Source: Thermoflexales bacterium
GTDB taxonomy: Bacteria > Chloroflexota > Anaerolineae > Fen-1058
Direction: 5' to 3'
NCBI GenBank assembly: GCA_016931085.1
Contig: JAFGFO010000133.1
Span: 1-21,038, forward strand
Length of the DNA stretch: 21,038 nt
The notes beneath the pieces are model-generated. The model did no database searches and was not told where the DNA came from. It saw nothing but the letters and a program-made list of their open reading frames with translations. Positions 1-7,355 of the stretch are shown piece after piece (position 1 is the first letter of the stretch; each line of letters opens with the position of its first letter). The position numbers and the translations under genes are program-made.

Positions 1-1
1 A

Positions 2-220
2 CAGGTCTATCGCAACGACCGTTTCGACACGACGAACCTGGCGCTCATCCACAATGGGCAGCGCATTTATGCCCGAGATCAGCTTGGGGGGCGCTGGCAT
101 CGTCACACCGTCGCAGCGCCTTGTCAGCACGATGCCACTATCGAGGGGTGTAGGGCTGTAACCCTGTCCGAATTTTTGGACGAGGTCGAAACAGTGCTAG
201 CTGCGTTGGGCCTGCCGTAA
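2..220 (+). CDS. 3' end of an unknown protein (partial)
   Basis: An open frame enters from the left edge and ends at TAA 218-220, giving 72 visible residues. It starts QVYRNDRFDTTNLALIHN and ends FLDEVETVLAALGLP. The visible part is soluble and ends in an amphipathic helix. I do not recognise the family and assign no function. The last 28 bases plus the following intergenic sequence recur near 7109-7136, so this gene end has been copied within the window. No terminator hairpin with a U-tract follows it before the promoter module at 249. Confidence 0.6.
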   Translation, partial: QVYRNDRFDTTNLALIHNGQRIYARDQLGGRWHRHTVAAPCQHDATIEGCRAVTLSEFLDEVETVLAALGLP

Positions 221-248
221 TTCCCCTCTGTCCTTCGTCTCTCCTCCC

Positions 249-340
249 AAACTGGTAACAAATCTTTTTTGCGCACCGTGCATGCCCCAGAAAAGAAATG
301 TTCCCACTTTCATCCCTTTACCCTCCTTCAGTGATAGAAT
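249..340 (+). promoter_or_regulatory. Promoter/operator module copy A
   Basis: The left arm AAACTGGTAACAAATC plus TTTTTT occupies 249-270. A small palindrome GCGC-ACC-GTGC lies at 271-281. The right arm at 291-310 (AAAAGAAATGTTCCCACTTT) is an imperfect inverted repeat of the left arm, with about 16 of 21 positions matching. An extended -10 box TGATAGAAT lies at 332-340, and TTTCAT at 308-313 is a poor -35 with a long 21-bp spacer. Because the arms lie upstream of the -10 box they would not be in the transcript, which favours a DNA operator over a riboswitch. The module drives the large propeller gene at 497. Confidence 0.65.
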
Positions 341-402
341 CATGATACTTATAGGGAAGCAGCTCTGACCATGTCCCAAACAATCGGCAAATATTGCTCC
401 CT

Positions 403-431
403 CCCGCGCCCCGCGCGAGCGGGGTCGTGGG
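403..431 (+). promoter_or_regulatory. 5'-UTR hairpin with GCGA tetraloop
   Basis: In the leader of the 497 gene, CCCGCGCCCCGC (403-414) pairs with GCGGGGTCGTGGG (419-431) around a GCGA loop (415-418). The pairing needs two G-U pairs and one bulged C. GCGA is a GNRA-type stable tetraloop. The hairpin sits about 50 nt before the Shine-Dalgarno sequence, so it could stabilise the mRNA or act as a regulatory structure. No equivalent was seen in the leaders of the paralogous genes. Confidence 0.45.
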
Positions 432-496
432 AAAACCTGCCCTACCAACACATAGGACTGCAGGCGCGGACCGCGCCAGATGAGGAGAGGAAAAAG

Positions 497-3400
497 ATGA
501 AACACAGCATCCTGATCACGATCGCATTGAGCCTGCTTGGTGCACTCTTTCTTACTGGCATATCATTTCTAAATGACGCCCTTGCCCAGGCTGTGCAGCC
601 GTCGCCACTGCCCAGCCAGCAGGTGAGCGCCACCCACGACTCCCGCCCTGAGCAGGCGTCGAGGATGCCGGAAGTTAGAGAGGATGGAAGCCAGGCTGCG
701 CCCCTCAACGCCTCACCTACTCAAAACGTGGATCTGATCGGCCAAATCGACTTTGACTACGTAGATCCTATCTACAGCGTTGCGGTGCAAGGAGACTATG
801 CCTACGCAGGGGGCTATCGCCTGGCCATTCTGAACGTCGCCGACTCGGCTCACCCCACCCTCGTCGGGCAAACACACGCCCTCTCCAATTATTGGTATGC
901 ACACAAGGTAGTAGTATTCGGCACATACGCTTACACCGCCAACCTCTACGATGGGCTGCACATCATTGATGTGTCCAGTCCGCTCAGCCCAACCGAGATT
1001 GGCTCTTACTATACGTCGGGCTATGTCGAAAATGTTATCCTATCCGGTACCTACGCCTACGTCACAGATGGTTCAGCTCTACACATCGTTGACGTATCTG
1101 ATCCCGCCCGCCCGACTGAAACCGGCTTTTATGTAGTAGAAGACTATGTGTGGATAAACGATATCGCTGTGTCCGGTAGCTATGCTTATATCGCTGATAA
1201 TTATGGACTGCAGATCCTGGATGTGTCCAATCCGACCACTCCAACTCAAGTCAGTGAGATTCGCCCCGTAGATGCCTCATTTTACCAGGGCGGGGGCTTG
1301 CTGGGCGACTATGCCTACGTGGTGGCCATATCTTCATCCTATCAGAAAACGCTGCGTATCTTCGACATATCCAACCCGTTCAGCCCCACCGAAGTTGTCT
1401 CCTACCCAGTGCCAGGCTTGCTTGAGCATACAGCCGGCTCTCGCGCTTACTTTTCCTCCGACGATTTCAGATTGTGCATCTGGGATATCTCTAACCCGCT
1501 CAGCCCCATCGAAATCAGCTCCTACCCGATGCACTATTATCCGGAGGGTGTGGCGGTATCTGGCACGCACGTGTACGTTAGTGAGTGTATGAGCGGCCTG
1601 CGCATCCTCGACGTGTCAGACCCTACCCAGCCTATCGCAGTGGGCTATTACGCAATGTTAGCGCCTCGCAGCATCGCCGCGTCTGGCACACGCGCCTACA
1701 TCGCTGCCGAGTGGACTGGCTTGCACATTTTTGACGTGGCCGATCCGGCCAAGCCGGCCGAGATCGGCTTTCATGCCCTGCCGGAGGGCACCTTTAGCGT
1801 AGCCGTGTCCGGCACCTATGCTTACGCCAGCGGCCAAAGTGGCCTGCGCATTTTCGACATGTCCGACCCGTCTAGCCCTACTCAAGTCGGCTCGGTGGAT
1901 ACACTGAATGTCAGGGATATAGCCGTGTCCGGTCCTTACATCTACATCACCACTGGAGATAAGCTGCACATCATCGACGTATCCAACCCGGCCAGCCCAG
2001 CCCAACTTGGCTCTTTTAGCCCTGCCATAGGGGGAGGTACTCTAGCCGTGTCCGGCAGCTATGTCTACTACGTGACCCTCGACTACCCAGGTGAGCTAGA
2101 CATCGTGGATGTATCCGACCCCACCAGCCCAACCCTAGTCAGCCGCTTGGGCGTTGGTTACTACAACAGCGGAGTGGCCGTGTCAGGCTCCTACGTCTAC
2201 ATTTCTGGCGGATGGTACTTGAACATCGTCGACGTGTCCAACCCGGCCAGCCCAAGCCTGACCGCTTCTTATAGCGTGCCATGGGCTTCTGGCGTGACAG
2301 TATCCGGCGTCTATGCTTACGTCGCTCAAGACAACAGCCTGTACGTGATCGACGTGTCCAATCCAGCCAATCCCAGCGCGGTCGGCCTCTACAACGCACC
2401 GTGGATGATCAGTGACATGGCCGCGCCCGGCCCCTACATGTACATCATAGGGAACAATGGGCTAGCGATCTTGCGCTTCAACCCGCCGCCCATTTCTGGC
2501 CGCGTGCTGGACCACGACGGTAACCCCATGCCAGGCGTTCAGATCGCGGCAAGCTCCGGGGTCACCCTCACCACCGACGCCAGCGGCCGCTACACGCTGA
2601 CCAACCTGCTGGCCGGCACGTACGTGTTCACGCCGGTCACGCCCGGCTACCTGTGGGTACCCCCCAGCCACAGCATCACCTTATCTCTTGATATGCCGGA
2701 GCCAAGTTTTGTCGGGCACGCTGCCTTGAAACAAGCTTCCTCCAACACCGTGATGTACGGTGATGTGGTGACGTACACCTTACACGTCGCAGCGCCTTCC
2801 GTGCGCAGCGTTGCCCTGTACGATCGGCTGCCAGAGTATACCACCTACCTTGGCGCTTCTCTGGTCGCGCCGGCCGGGGTGGAGTACGACCCGATCCACA
2901 ACGCCATCAGCGGCACACTGAGTCTGACAGCAGGCCTGCCCCTGAGCGTGTCTTATGCCGTGCGGGTGGGCCAAGACGGCAGCGTGGGGAGCGTGCCGCT
3001 CGTAACCAACACGGCCGCCTTGGCCGGGCTGGCGAACGGGAGAACCCTCTCGGCCACGGCCGTCGTGAACGTGAGCTTCCCTACTCTAGGTGAGTGGCGT
3101 ATTGAGACCGTCACAGATATAGGGGGAGTAAACGGGAATCACGTGCTGGCGTTGGATGACTTCAACCGGCCTCACATCAGCTACTACTACAGTGAGGACC
3201 TCAACTACGCCTGGCACGACGGGAGTGCATGGTACACCGAGACTGTTGACAAAGGAGGGGAGCGCACATACGTCTGGAAGTGCACCTCGCTGGCGTTGGA
3301 TGGCTCAGGCCGGCCTCACATCAGTTACTTGGATGGCAACCCAAATTATGATCTCAAGTACGCGCAGCGCGAAGCGGCTGCGGCCGAAACGGCCGGGCAC

Positions 3401-4972
3401 GCTGGAAGCACCTGGCGTATCGAGATCGTCGCCAGTACAGGCTTGGTGGGGCAAAGCAACTCGCTGGCGCTCGATGGCCTAGGTCAGCCCCACCTTAGCT
3501 ACTGGAGCGACTGGGGCGATTATCCACCCGGTCTCAAATACGCCTGGCATGATGGAAGCACCTGGCACACCGAGAGTGTTGACAGTGAACCATGGTATAA
3601 TGATGAAGGCGAGTATAACTCGTTGGCACTGGATGGAACGGGGCGGCCTCACATCAGCTACTCTAATGATGGCCTCAAGTACGCGCAGCGCGAAGTTGCC
3701 GGGCACGATGGGAGCATCTGGCACATCGAGACTGTCGACAGCGCGTGGGGAATTGAATACAACTCGTTAGCACTGGATGGAATGGAACAGCCCCACATCA
3801 GCTATACGACTGGTTATCCAAACCACGACCTCAAGTACGCGCGGCGCGAAGCGGCCGGGCGCGAAACGGCCGGGCACGCTGGAAACGCCTGGCACGTCGA
3901 GACCGTCGACAGTGAAGTGTCCAGCGCCCCCTCGCTGGCACTAGATGACTCGGGCCGGCCCCACATCAGCTACCGTGGTGATTATCCCTACCATGACATC
4001 AGGCACGCCTGGCACGATGGGAATACCTGGCATATCGAGACCGTCTACAGCAGTGAAGAGGGGGTAGGCCAAATTACCTCGCTGGCGCTAGATGACTCGG
4101 GGCAACCCCATATACTCTATTGGGATGAAGGCCTGAAATATGCCTGGTATGAGCCTTTTCTGCTTCTGGATATGCAGGTCATACCGGGGAGCGACGTGTA
4201 CAATCACCAGCTCTTAACCTATACTCTGGTCTTGTCCGGCGCCGGCGCGAACGCTCGCCTGTGGAACCCGCTTCCGGACAGCCTCCGCTACGTCACGGAC
4301 AGCCTGACCAGCAACCTCGCGACACCGGCCGTCTATAGCCCAAGCGCTCACGCCATCACCTGGCGGGGTGCGCTGCCGAGCAGTATCCCTACCGGCACGT
4401 TGGGGCTGATTCGCTTCCAGGCGGTGGTGGATATCCCGGACGGCGGCTCGCCGTTCGAAATGCCAACCATCACCAACACCGCCTGGCTGACCGATACGGA
4501 CTACGGCCGGGCCATCTCGGCCACAACCAAGCTGAAGGTGAGATTTCCGCCGCTTCGGCTCGACAAGCAAGCGGCACCGGTCGACGGCGTGCTCAACCGC
4601 GACGTGGTCACCTACACTCTGGCCCTCTCTGGCACAGGTCAGAACGCGACCCTGTGGGATCCGCTGCCAATGGGTGTGTACTATGTCAGCGGCAGCCTGA
4701 CCAGCACGCTCAGCCCGCCAGCGGTGTACAGCCCCACCGCCAGGGCCATCACCTGGCAGGGCATACTGCCCGGCAGTATGCCGACCGACACACTGGGCCT
4801 GATCCGCTTCCAGGCCACACGGGGCATCACCACCGCTGGTTCGCTCAACCTGTCGCTGCCCATCGTCAACACCGCCTGGCTGACCGACACCGAGAACGGC
4901 ACCTACGTGCGGGCCACCGCCATCGTCAACGGCTACCGGCTGTACATGCCATTCGTGATGCGCGAAAAGTGA
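497..4972 (+). CDS. Large secreted multi-propeller surface protein (LVIVD, PHISY and DUF11-like modules)
   Basis: This 1491-residue exported protein is probably structural or ligand-binding, and no catalytic motif is visible. The start is ATG 497 with Shine-Dalgarno GAGGAG at 482-487; the upstream in-frame ATG at 371 lacks a signal sequence at its N-terminus. Domains in order: signal peptide (about 1-31, MKHSILITIALSLL...ALAQ); 14 LVIVD-type repeats (about 75-660, e.g. LHIIDVSNPASPAQLG); a carboxypeptidase-regulatory/prealbumin-like domain (about 665-735, ISGRVLDHDGNPMPG); a DUF11-like domain (about 744-860); seven PHISY repeats (about 867-1218); two more DUF11-like domains (about 1222-1485); and the tail RLYMPFVMREK. 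Fourteen LVIVD units fit two seven-bladed propellers, and the PHISY units a third. Some PHISY blades carry REAAGRETAG-type loop insertions. The last DUF11 module is nearly identical in DNA to those of the genes at 7356 and 10118. Function is not known; the repeat families are sure. Confidence 0.9.
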   Translation: MKHSILITIALSLLGALFLTGISFLNDALAQAVQPSPLPSQQVSATHDSRPEQASRMPEVREDGSQAAPLNASPTQNVDLIGQIDFDYVDPIYSVAVQGDYAYAGGYRLAILNVADSAHPTLVGQTHALSNYWYAHKVVVFGTYAYTANLYDGLHIIDVSSPLSPTEIGSYYTSGYVENVILSGTYAYVTDGSALHIVDVSDPARPTETGFYVVEDYVWINDIAVSGSYAYIADNYGLQILDVSNPTTPTQVSEIRPVDASFYQGGGLLGDYAYVVAISSSYQKTLRIFDISNPFSPTEVVSYPVPGLLEHTAGSRAYFSSDDFRLCIWDISNPLSPIEISSYPMHYYPEGVAVSGTHVYVSECMSGLRILDVSDPTQPIAVGYYAMLAPRSIAASGTRAYIAAEWTGLHIFDVADPAKPAEIGFHALPEGTFSVAVSGTYAYASGQSGLRIFDMSDPSSPTQVGSVDTLNVRDIAVSGPYIYITTGDKLHIIDVSNPASPAQLGSFSPAIGGGTLAVSGSYVYYVTLDYPGELDIVDVSDPTSPTLVSRLGVGYYNSGVAVSGSYVYISGGWYLNIVDVSNPASPSLTASYSVPWASGVTVSGVYAYVAQDNSLYVIDVSNPANPSAVGLYNAPWMISDMAAPGPYMYIIGNNGLAILRFNPPPISGRVLDHDGNPMPGVQIAASSGVTLTTDASGRYTLTNLLAGTYVFTPVTPGYLWVPPSHSITLSLDMPEPSFVGHAALKQASSNTVMYGDVVTYTLHVAAPSVRSVALYDRLPEYTTYLGASLVAPAGVEYDPIHNAISGTLSLTAGLPLSVSYAVRVGQDGSVGSVPLVTNTAALAGLANGRTLSATAVVNVSFPTLGEWRIETVTDIGGVNGNHVLALDDFNRPHISYYYSEDLNYAWHDGSAWYTETVDKGGERTYVWKCTSLALDGSGRPHISYLDGNPNYDLKYAQREAAAAETAGHAGSTWRIEIVASTGLVGQSNSLALDGLGQPHLSYWSDWGDYPPGLKYAWHDGSTWHTESVDSEPWYNDEGEYNSLALDGTGRPHISYSNDGLKYAQREVAGHDGSIWHIETVDSAWGIEYNSLALDGMEQPHISYTTGYPNHDLKYARREAAGRETAGHAGNAWHVETVDSEVSSAPSLALDDSGRPHISYRGDYPYHDIRHAWHDGNTWHIETVYSSEEGVGQITSLALDDSGQPHILYWDEGLKYAWYEPFLLLDMQVIPGSDVYNHQLLTYTLVLSGAGANARLWNPLPDSLRYVTDSLTSNLATPAVYSPSAHAITWRGALPSSIPTGTLGLIRFQAVVDIPDGGSPFEMPTITNTAWLTDTDYGRAISATTKLKVRFPPLRLDKQAAPVDGVLNRDVVTYTLALSGTGQNATLWDPLPMGVYYVSGSLTSTLSPPAVYSPTARAITWQGILPGSMPTDTLGLIRFQATRGITTAGSLNLSLPIVNTAWLTDTENGTYVRATAIVNGYRLYMPFVMREK
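4555..4972 (+). repeat. Near-identical DUF11-like C-terminal module, copy 1
   Basis: This stretch encodes the last DUF11-like domain and the tail of the 497 gene. From about 4631 it matches 8204-8557 and 11460-11791 almost base for base, for example the shared CTGTGGGATCCGCTGCC and TACAGCCCCACCGCCAGGGC. The propeller parts of the same three genes are much more diverged. Small length differences occur only in the linker after ITWQG. Confidence 0.85.
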
Positions 4973-4977
4973 GTCCG

Positions 4978-5004
4978 TAGGGGCGGGTCTGAGACCCGCC
5001 CCTA
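4978..5004. terminator. Perfect inverted repeat after the large propeller gene
   Basis: TAGGGGCGGGTCT (4978-4990) and AGACCCGCCCCTA (4992-5004) form an uninterrupted GC-rich stem directly after the stop codon at 4970-4972. Only ATCCCCTTATTT follows, so the U-tract is weak. It may be a terminator or a dispersed REP-like hairpin. Confidence 0.6.
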
Positions 5005-5023
5005 TCCCCTTATTTACCACTGA

Positions 5024-5052
5024 TTGCCGGAAGATAGAAGGCATGATACAAT
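5024..5052 (+). promoter_or_regulatory. Sigma70-like promoter giving a predicted leaderless mRNA
   Basis: A -35 box TTGCCG (5024-5029), a 17-bp spacer and a -10 box TACAAT (5047-5052) preceded by TGA form a good extended promoter. Transcription would start near 5059-5060, which is the ATG of the glycosyltransferase. No Shine-Dalgarno sequence is visible before that ATG, so the mRNA is probably leaderless. Confidence 0.6.
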
Positions 5053-5059
5053 CCAAACC

Positions 5060-6163
5060 ATGCATCTTGTCATCAACGCCAGTGAGCTGGGACGCCAGCG
5101 CGGCGGGAACGAAAGCTACATCGCCGGGCTGTTGGAAGGACTGGCCGCCCTGCAGCCTGCGCCGCGCGTCAGCTTGCTGACGTGCCAGTGGCCCACGCCG
5201 CCGCGCGTTCCCCCCATTTTTCAGCAGCTCAACCTGGGGCCGTATCGCCGCCTGCCCTTTTTCCTCTGGCAGCAGACGCGCGCCTTGCGCGACCTGAAGG
5301 CCGACTGGTACCTGGCCAACTTTTTCCTGCCGCCGCTCCTGCCGTGCAAGGGGGCAGTAGTCGTGCACGACATGTCGTTCAAGGCCCATCCCGACTACTT
5401 TCCGCGCCTGGTGGCCTGGTATATGGATTGGCTGACCGCCTGGTCCGCCCGGCGCGCCCAGTGTGTGCTGACCGGCTCCGAGTTCTCCCGGCGCGAGCTG
5501 CTGCGCTTTTATCCGATTGACGCGGGCAAGGTCACCGTCACACCCTATGGCATCGGGCAAGAATTCCGCCCGGTCCAAAGCGAGGCCGAGCGGGAGGCGG
5601 ACCTGAAAGCCCTGCAGCGCTGCGGCGTGGCTCCACCCTACATCCTGGGCTTGGGCAACATTCATCCCCGCAAGAACCTGGCGCGCCTGCTCGACGCTTA
5701 TCTGCTCCTGCGGCAGCGCGGCCCGGCCCCCCGCATGGTGTGGGCTGGCCTGCAGCGTTGGAGCAGCGGGGAGCTCGTCGAGCGCGCGGAGGCGGCCGGC
5801 GTGGGCTTGCCCGGCTTTGTGGCTCAAGAAGATCTACCGGCCTTTTACCGCCAGGCCGAGCTGCTCGTCTACCCCTCGCTCTACGAAGGCTTTGGCCTGC
5901 CGCCGGCGGAAGCGATGGCCTGCGGCACGCCGGTCGTCGCCAGCAAGGCCGCCAGCTTGCCGGAGGTCGTGGGAGAGGCCGGGCTGCTGGTCGATCCGTA
6001 TGACGTCGAGGCCATCGCCTGGGCGATTGGGCGCATCCTGGCCGACGCCGCCCTGCGCGGCCGGCTGCGCGAACAGGGCTTGGCGCAAGTGCAGCAGTTT
6101 CGCTGGGAGCGGACGGCAGAAGAAACGCTGAGAACACTTTTGAACTTGGGATTCGGGAACTGA
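5060..6163 (+). CDS. Glycosyltransferase family 4 (GT-B fold)
   Basis: This 367-residue cytoplasmic enzyme is predicted to transfer a sugar from an activated donor during glycan or exopolysaccharide assembly; donor and acceptor cannot be read from the sequence. The N-terminus [20 protein letters not shown] has the glycine-rich acceptor-domain start typical of GT4. The C-terminal domain shows [13 protein letters not shown], then [21 protein letters not shown], which contains the E-x7-E motif, and the usual [17 protein letters not shown] 5060 is chosen because the N-terminus then matches the family and coincides with the predicted transcription start. A TTG at 5024 in the same frame would overlap the -35 box. 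Its stop overlaps the start of the lipoprotein gene by one base, so the two are likely translated together. Confidence 0.9.
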   Translation: MHLVINASELGRQRGGNESYIAGLLEGLAALQPAPRVSLLTCQWPTPPRVPPIFQQLNLGPYRRLPFFLWQQTRALRDLKADWYLANFFLPPLLPCKGAVVVHDMSFKAHPDYFPRLVAWYMDWLTAWSARRAQCVLTGSEFSRRELLRFYPIDAGKVTVTPYGIGQEFRPVQSEAEREADLKALQRCGVAPPYILGLGNIHPRKNLARLLDAYLLLRQRGPAPRMVWAGLQRWSSGELVERAEAAGVGLPGFVAQEDLPAFYRQAELLVYPSLYEGFGLPPAEAMACGTPVVASKAASLPEVVGEAGLLVDPYDVEAIAWAIGRILADAALRGRLREQGLAQVQQFRWERTAEETLRTLLNLGFGN

Positions 6164-6927
6164 TGAACACCAGGCATTGGCTTGCAACAATTTGCTTTCT
6201 AGTCGTGAGTGTGTTACTTTCAGCATGCAGCTTGAGTGAGCCAGAAGGCGCTACCCGAACTGCGGCTGCAATGGCCACAACGCTGACGGCTATACCAACA
6301 CCTACACCAACACCTACTCATACGCCAACCATGACGCCGACCGACACCAGGGCGCCCACTCCAACAGACACACCCACAGCAACACACACTCCTACCCCCA
6401 CTCCAACGGACACACCCACAGCAACACACACTCCTACCCCCACCCCAACGGACACACCTATCCCAACATCGAAGCCTAGCTCTACGTTCACCAGGGAGCC
6501 CCCCACACCCAGACCGACCGAGACGCCCCAACCCGCTGCACACGTTTTCTCAGAAACTCCGCTCGAGCCATTCAACCCTGACAGGCTCATCCCTGAGATT
6601 CAACGACTCGCGGAAATCATCGACAACATAAAAACCTTTATAGCATTTCCCAACTATTCGTGTTCCATTCCTGATCGACATCGCAAGGAATTGCTTGCAC
6701 TGCTTGGTTTTCAAGACACACCTGCCACATGGATAGACATCTACGTCGAATATCGCTTTATCGTTCAAAAAACCTACACCTTATATGAACCGATCCTCTC
6801 CGTATGCGCGAGTGGGGGAGGAACAGTCGAGAGCGATGTGCGGGACACATTAGGTCGATGGTTGGACACAGCTCGTCCACAAGTGGAACAGTTGCTAGGC
6901 AAAGCCTATCAAATACCACGGCCATAA
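6163..6927 (+). CDS. Thr/Pro-rich lipoprotein with an unknown C-terminal domain
   Basis: This 254-residue protein has a lipoprotein signal with lipobox LSAC (Cys22), so it should be membrane-anchored and exposed outside. Residues about 44-125 are a Thr/Pro stalk ([14 protein letters not shown]), partly built from 42-bp tandem repeats and a likely O-glycosylation target. Residues about 135-254 form a compact, mostly helical domain with two cysteines (in [10 protein letters not shown] and SVCASGGG) that could form a disulfide. I do not recognise that domain. The ATG overlaps the TGA of the glycosyltransferase gene (TGATG), suggesting an operon and translational coupling. A role linked to the glycan made by the upstream enzyme is plausible but only inferred. 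Confidence 0.8.
   Translation: MNTRHWLATICFLVVSVLLSACSLSEPEGATRTAAAMATTLTAIPTPTPTPTHTPTMTPTDTRAPTPTDTPTATHTPTPTPTDTPTATHTPTPTPTDTPIPTSKPSSTFTREPPTPRPTETPQPAAHVFSETPLEPFNPDRLIPEIQRLAEIIDNIKTFIAFPNYSCSIPDRHRKELLALLGFQDTPATWIDIYVEYRFIVQKTYTLYEPILSVCASGGGTVESDVRDTLGRWLDTARPQVEQLLGKAYQIPRP
6361..6456 (+). repeat. 42-bp tandem repeat encoding the Thr/Pro stalk
   Basis: Two full 42-bp units start at 6361 and 6403, and a partial third starts at 6445; each begins CCAAC[AG]GACACACC. The units encode [14 protein letters not shown]. Copies differ by one or two bases, so the array is recent and may vary in number between strains. Confidence 0.85.
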
Positions 6928-7108
6928 CAACTGTAGCCGCGCTCCGCATCAGAATGCGCAGCCCTACGGTTTTGGGACAGGCACGAGCTCGTGGGTATGC
7001 ATCTGGCAATTACTAAGCACCACGACGCAAAAACATGGTGTGTACTCGCGCGCCACACCATGGATGTGCCAGGCCAGAATTGTGGTAGAAGAGAGGAGGA
7101 GGTGTCGT
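6928..7108. other. Intergenic stretch with hairpin
   Basis: No gene is supported here. CATGGTGTG (7034-7042) pairs with CACACCATG (7054-7062) around an 11-nt loop, and CACGAGCTCGTG near 6980 is a perfect 12-bp palindrome. Neither is followed by a T-run. They may be decayed regulatory or terminator sequences for the lipoprotein operon. Confidence 0.4.
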
Positions 7109-7136
7109 AGTGCTGGCTGCGCTGGGCTTGCCGTAA
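7109..7136 (+). pseudogene. Remnant of the 3' end of the gene at 2-220
   Basis: Bases 7109-7136 (encoding VLAALGLP followed by TAA) match 193-220 at about 25 of 28 positions, and the homology continues through TCTGTCCTTCGTCT-like sequence into the promoter module. No open frame precedes it. It therefore marks the left side of a duplicated block rather than a gene. Confidence 0.65.
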
Positions 7137-7164
7137 TCCCCTGCCTGTCCTTCGTCTTCCCCCA

Positions 7165-7254
7165 AAACTGGTAACAAATCTTTTTTGCACACCGTGTGCT
7201 TGTGTAAAAGAATTGTTACCACTTGCATCCTTTGGCTCCGCTTGGTGATACAAT
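7165..7254 (+). promoter_or_regulatory. Promoter/operator module copy B
   Basis: This is the most symmetric copy. The left arm AAACTGGTAACAAATC plus TTTTTT lies at 7165-7186 and the right arm AAAAGAATTGTTACCACTTG at 7206-7225; TGGTAACAA is matched exactly by TTGTTACCA. Between them is a palindrome GCACA-CCG-TGTGC (7187-7199). The extended -10 box is TGATACAAT (7246-7254). TTGCAT at 7223-7228 is a possible -35 with a 20-bp spacer. It drives the broken propeller gene at 7356. Confidence 0.7.
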
Positions 7255-7355
7255 AGAATTGCTCGCCTGCCCTCGATGCGGAGCGAAGAGGGTTACTCGT
7301 TATCCCAATCCGTGCGCGAAGCGTCTGTGTCCAAACAATTTGGTAAGGAGAAGAC

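Noticed and set aside
249..310. Arms and T-run of the module read as an intrinsic terminator of the upstream gene
   Set aside because: The T-run lies inside the left arm rather than after the hairpin, and copies B-E keep the same distance to a -10 box although different genes or no gene precede them.
249..310. Module as a riboswitch or leader RNA
   Set aside because: The arms lie upstream of the predicted -10 box in all five copies, so they should not be part of the transcript.
4214..5827. Long minus-strand open frame of 537 codons
   Set aside because: It lies antisense to the end of the large propeller gene and the GT4 gene, both clearly real. Its translation is low-complexity (Gln/Gly/Arg-rich) with no recognisable domain, as expected for a shadow frame in GC-rich DNA.
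6361..6456. CRISPR-like repeat array
   Set aside because: Units are contiguous, in frame and encode a Thr/Pro stalk; there are no spacers and no cas genes. The 21-bp array at 8900-8983 is rejected for the same reason.
7165..7225. Inverted-repeat module as a MITE or transposon remnant
   Set aside because: No flanking target-site duplication is visible. The copies keep a fixed spacing to the promoter and are all in the same orientation to the gene behind them, which a mobile element would not do. It cannot be fully excluded without the rest of the genome.
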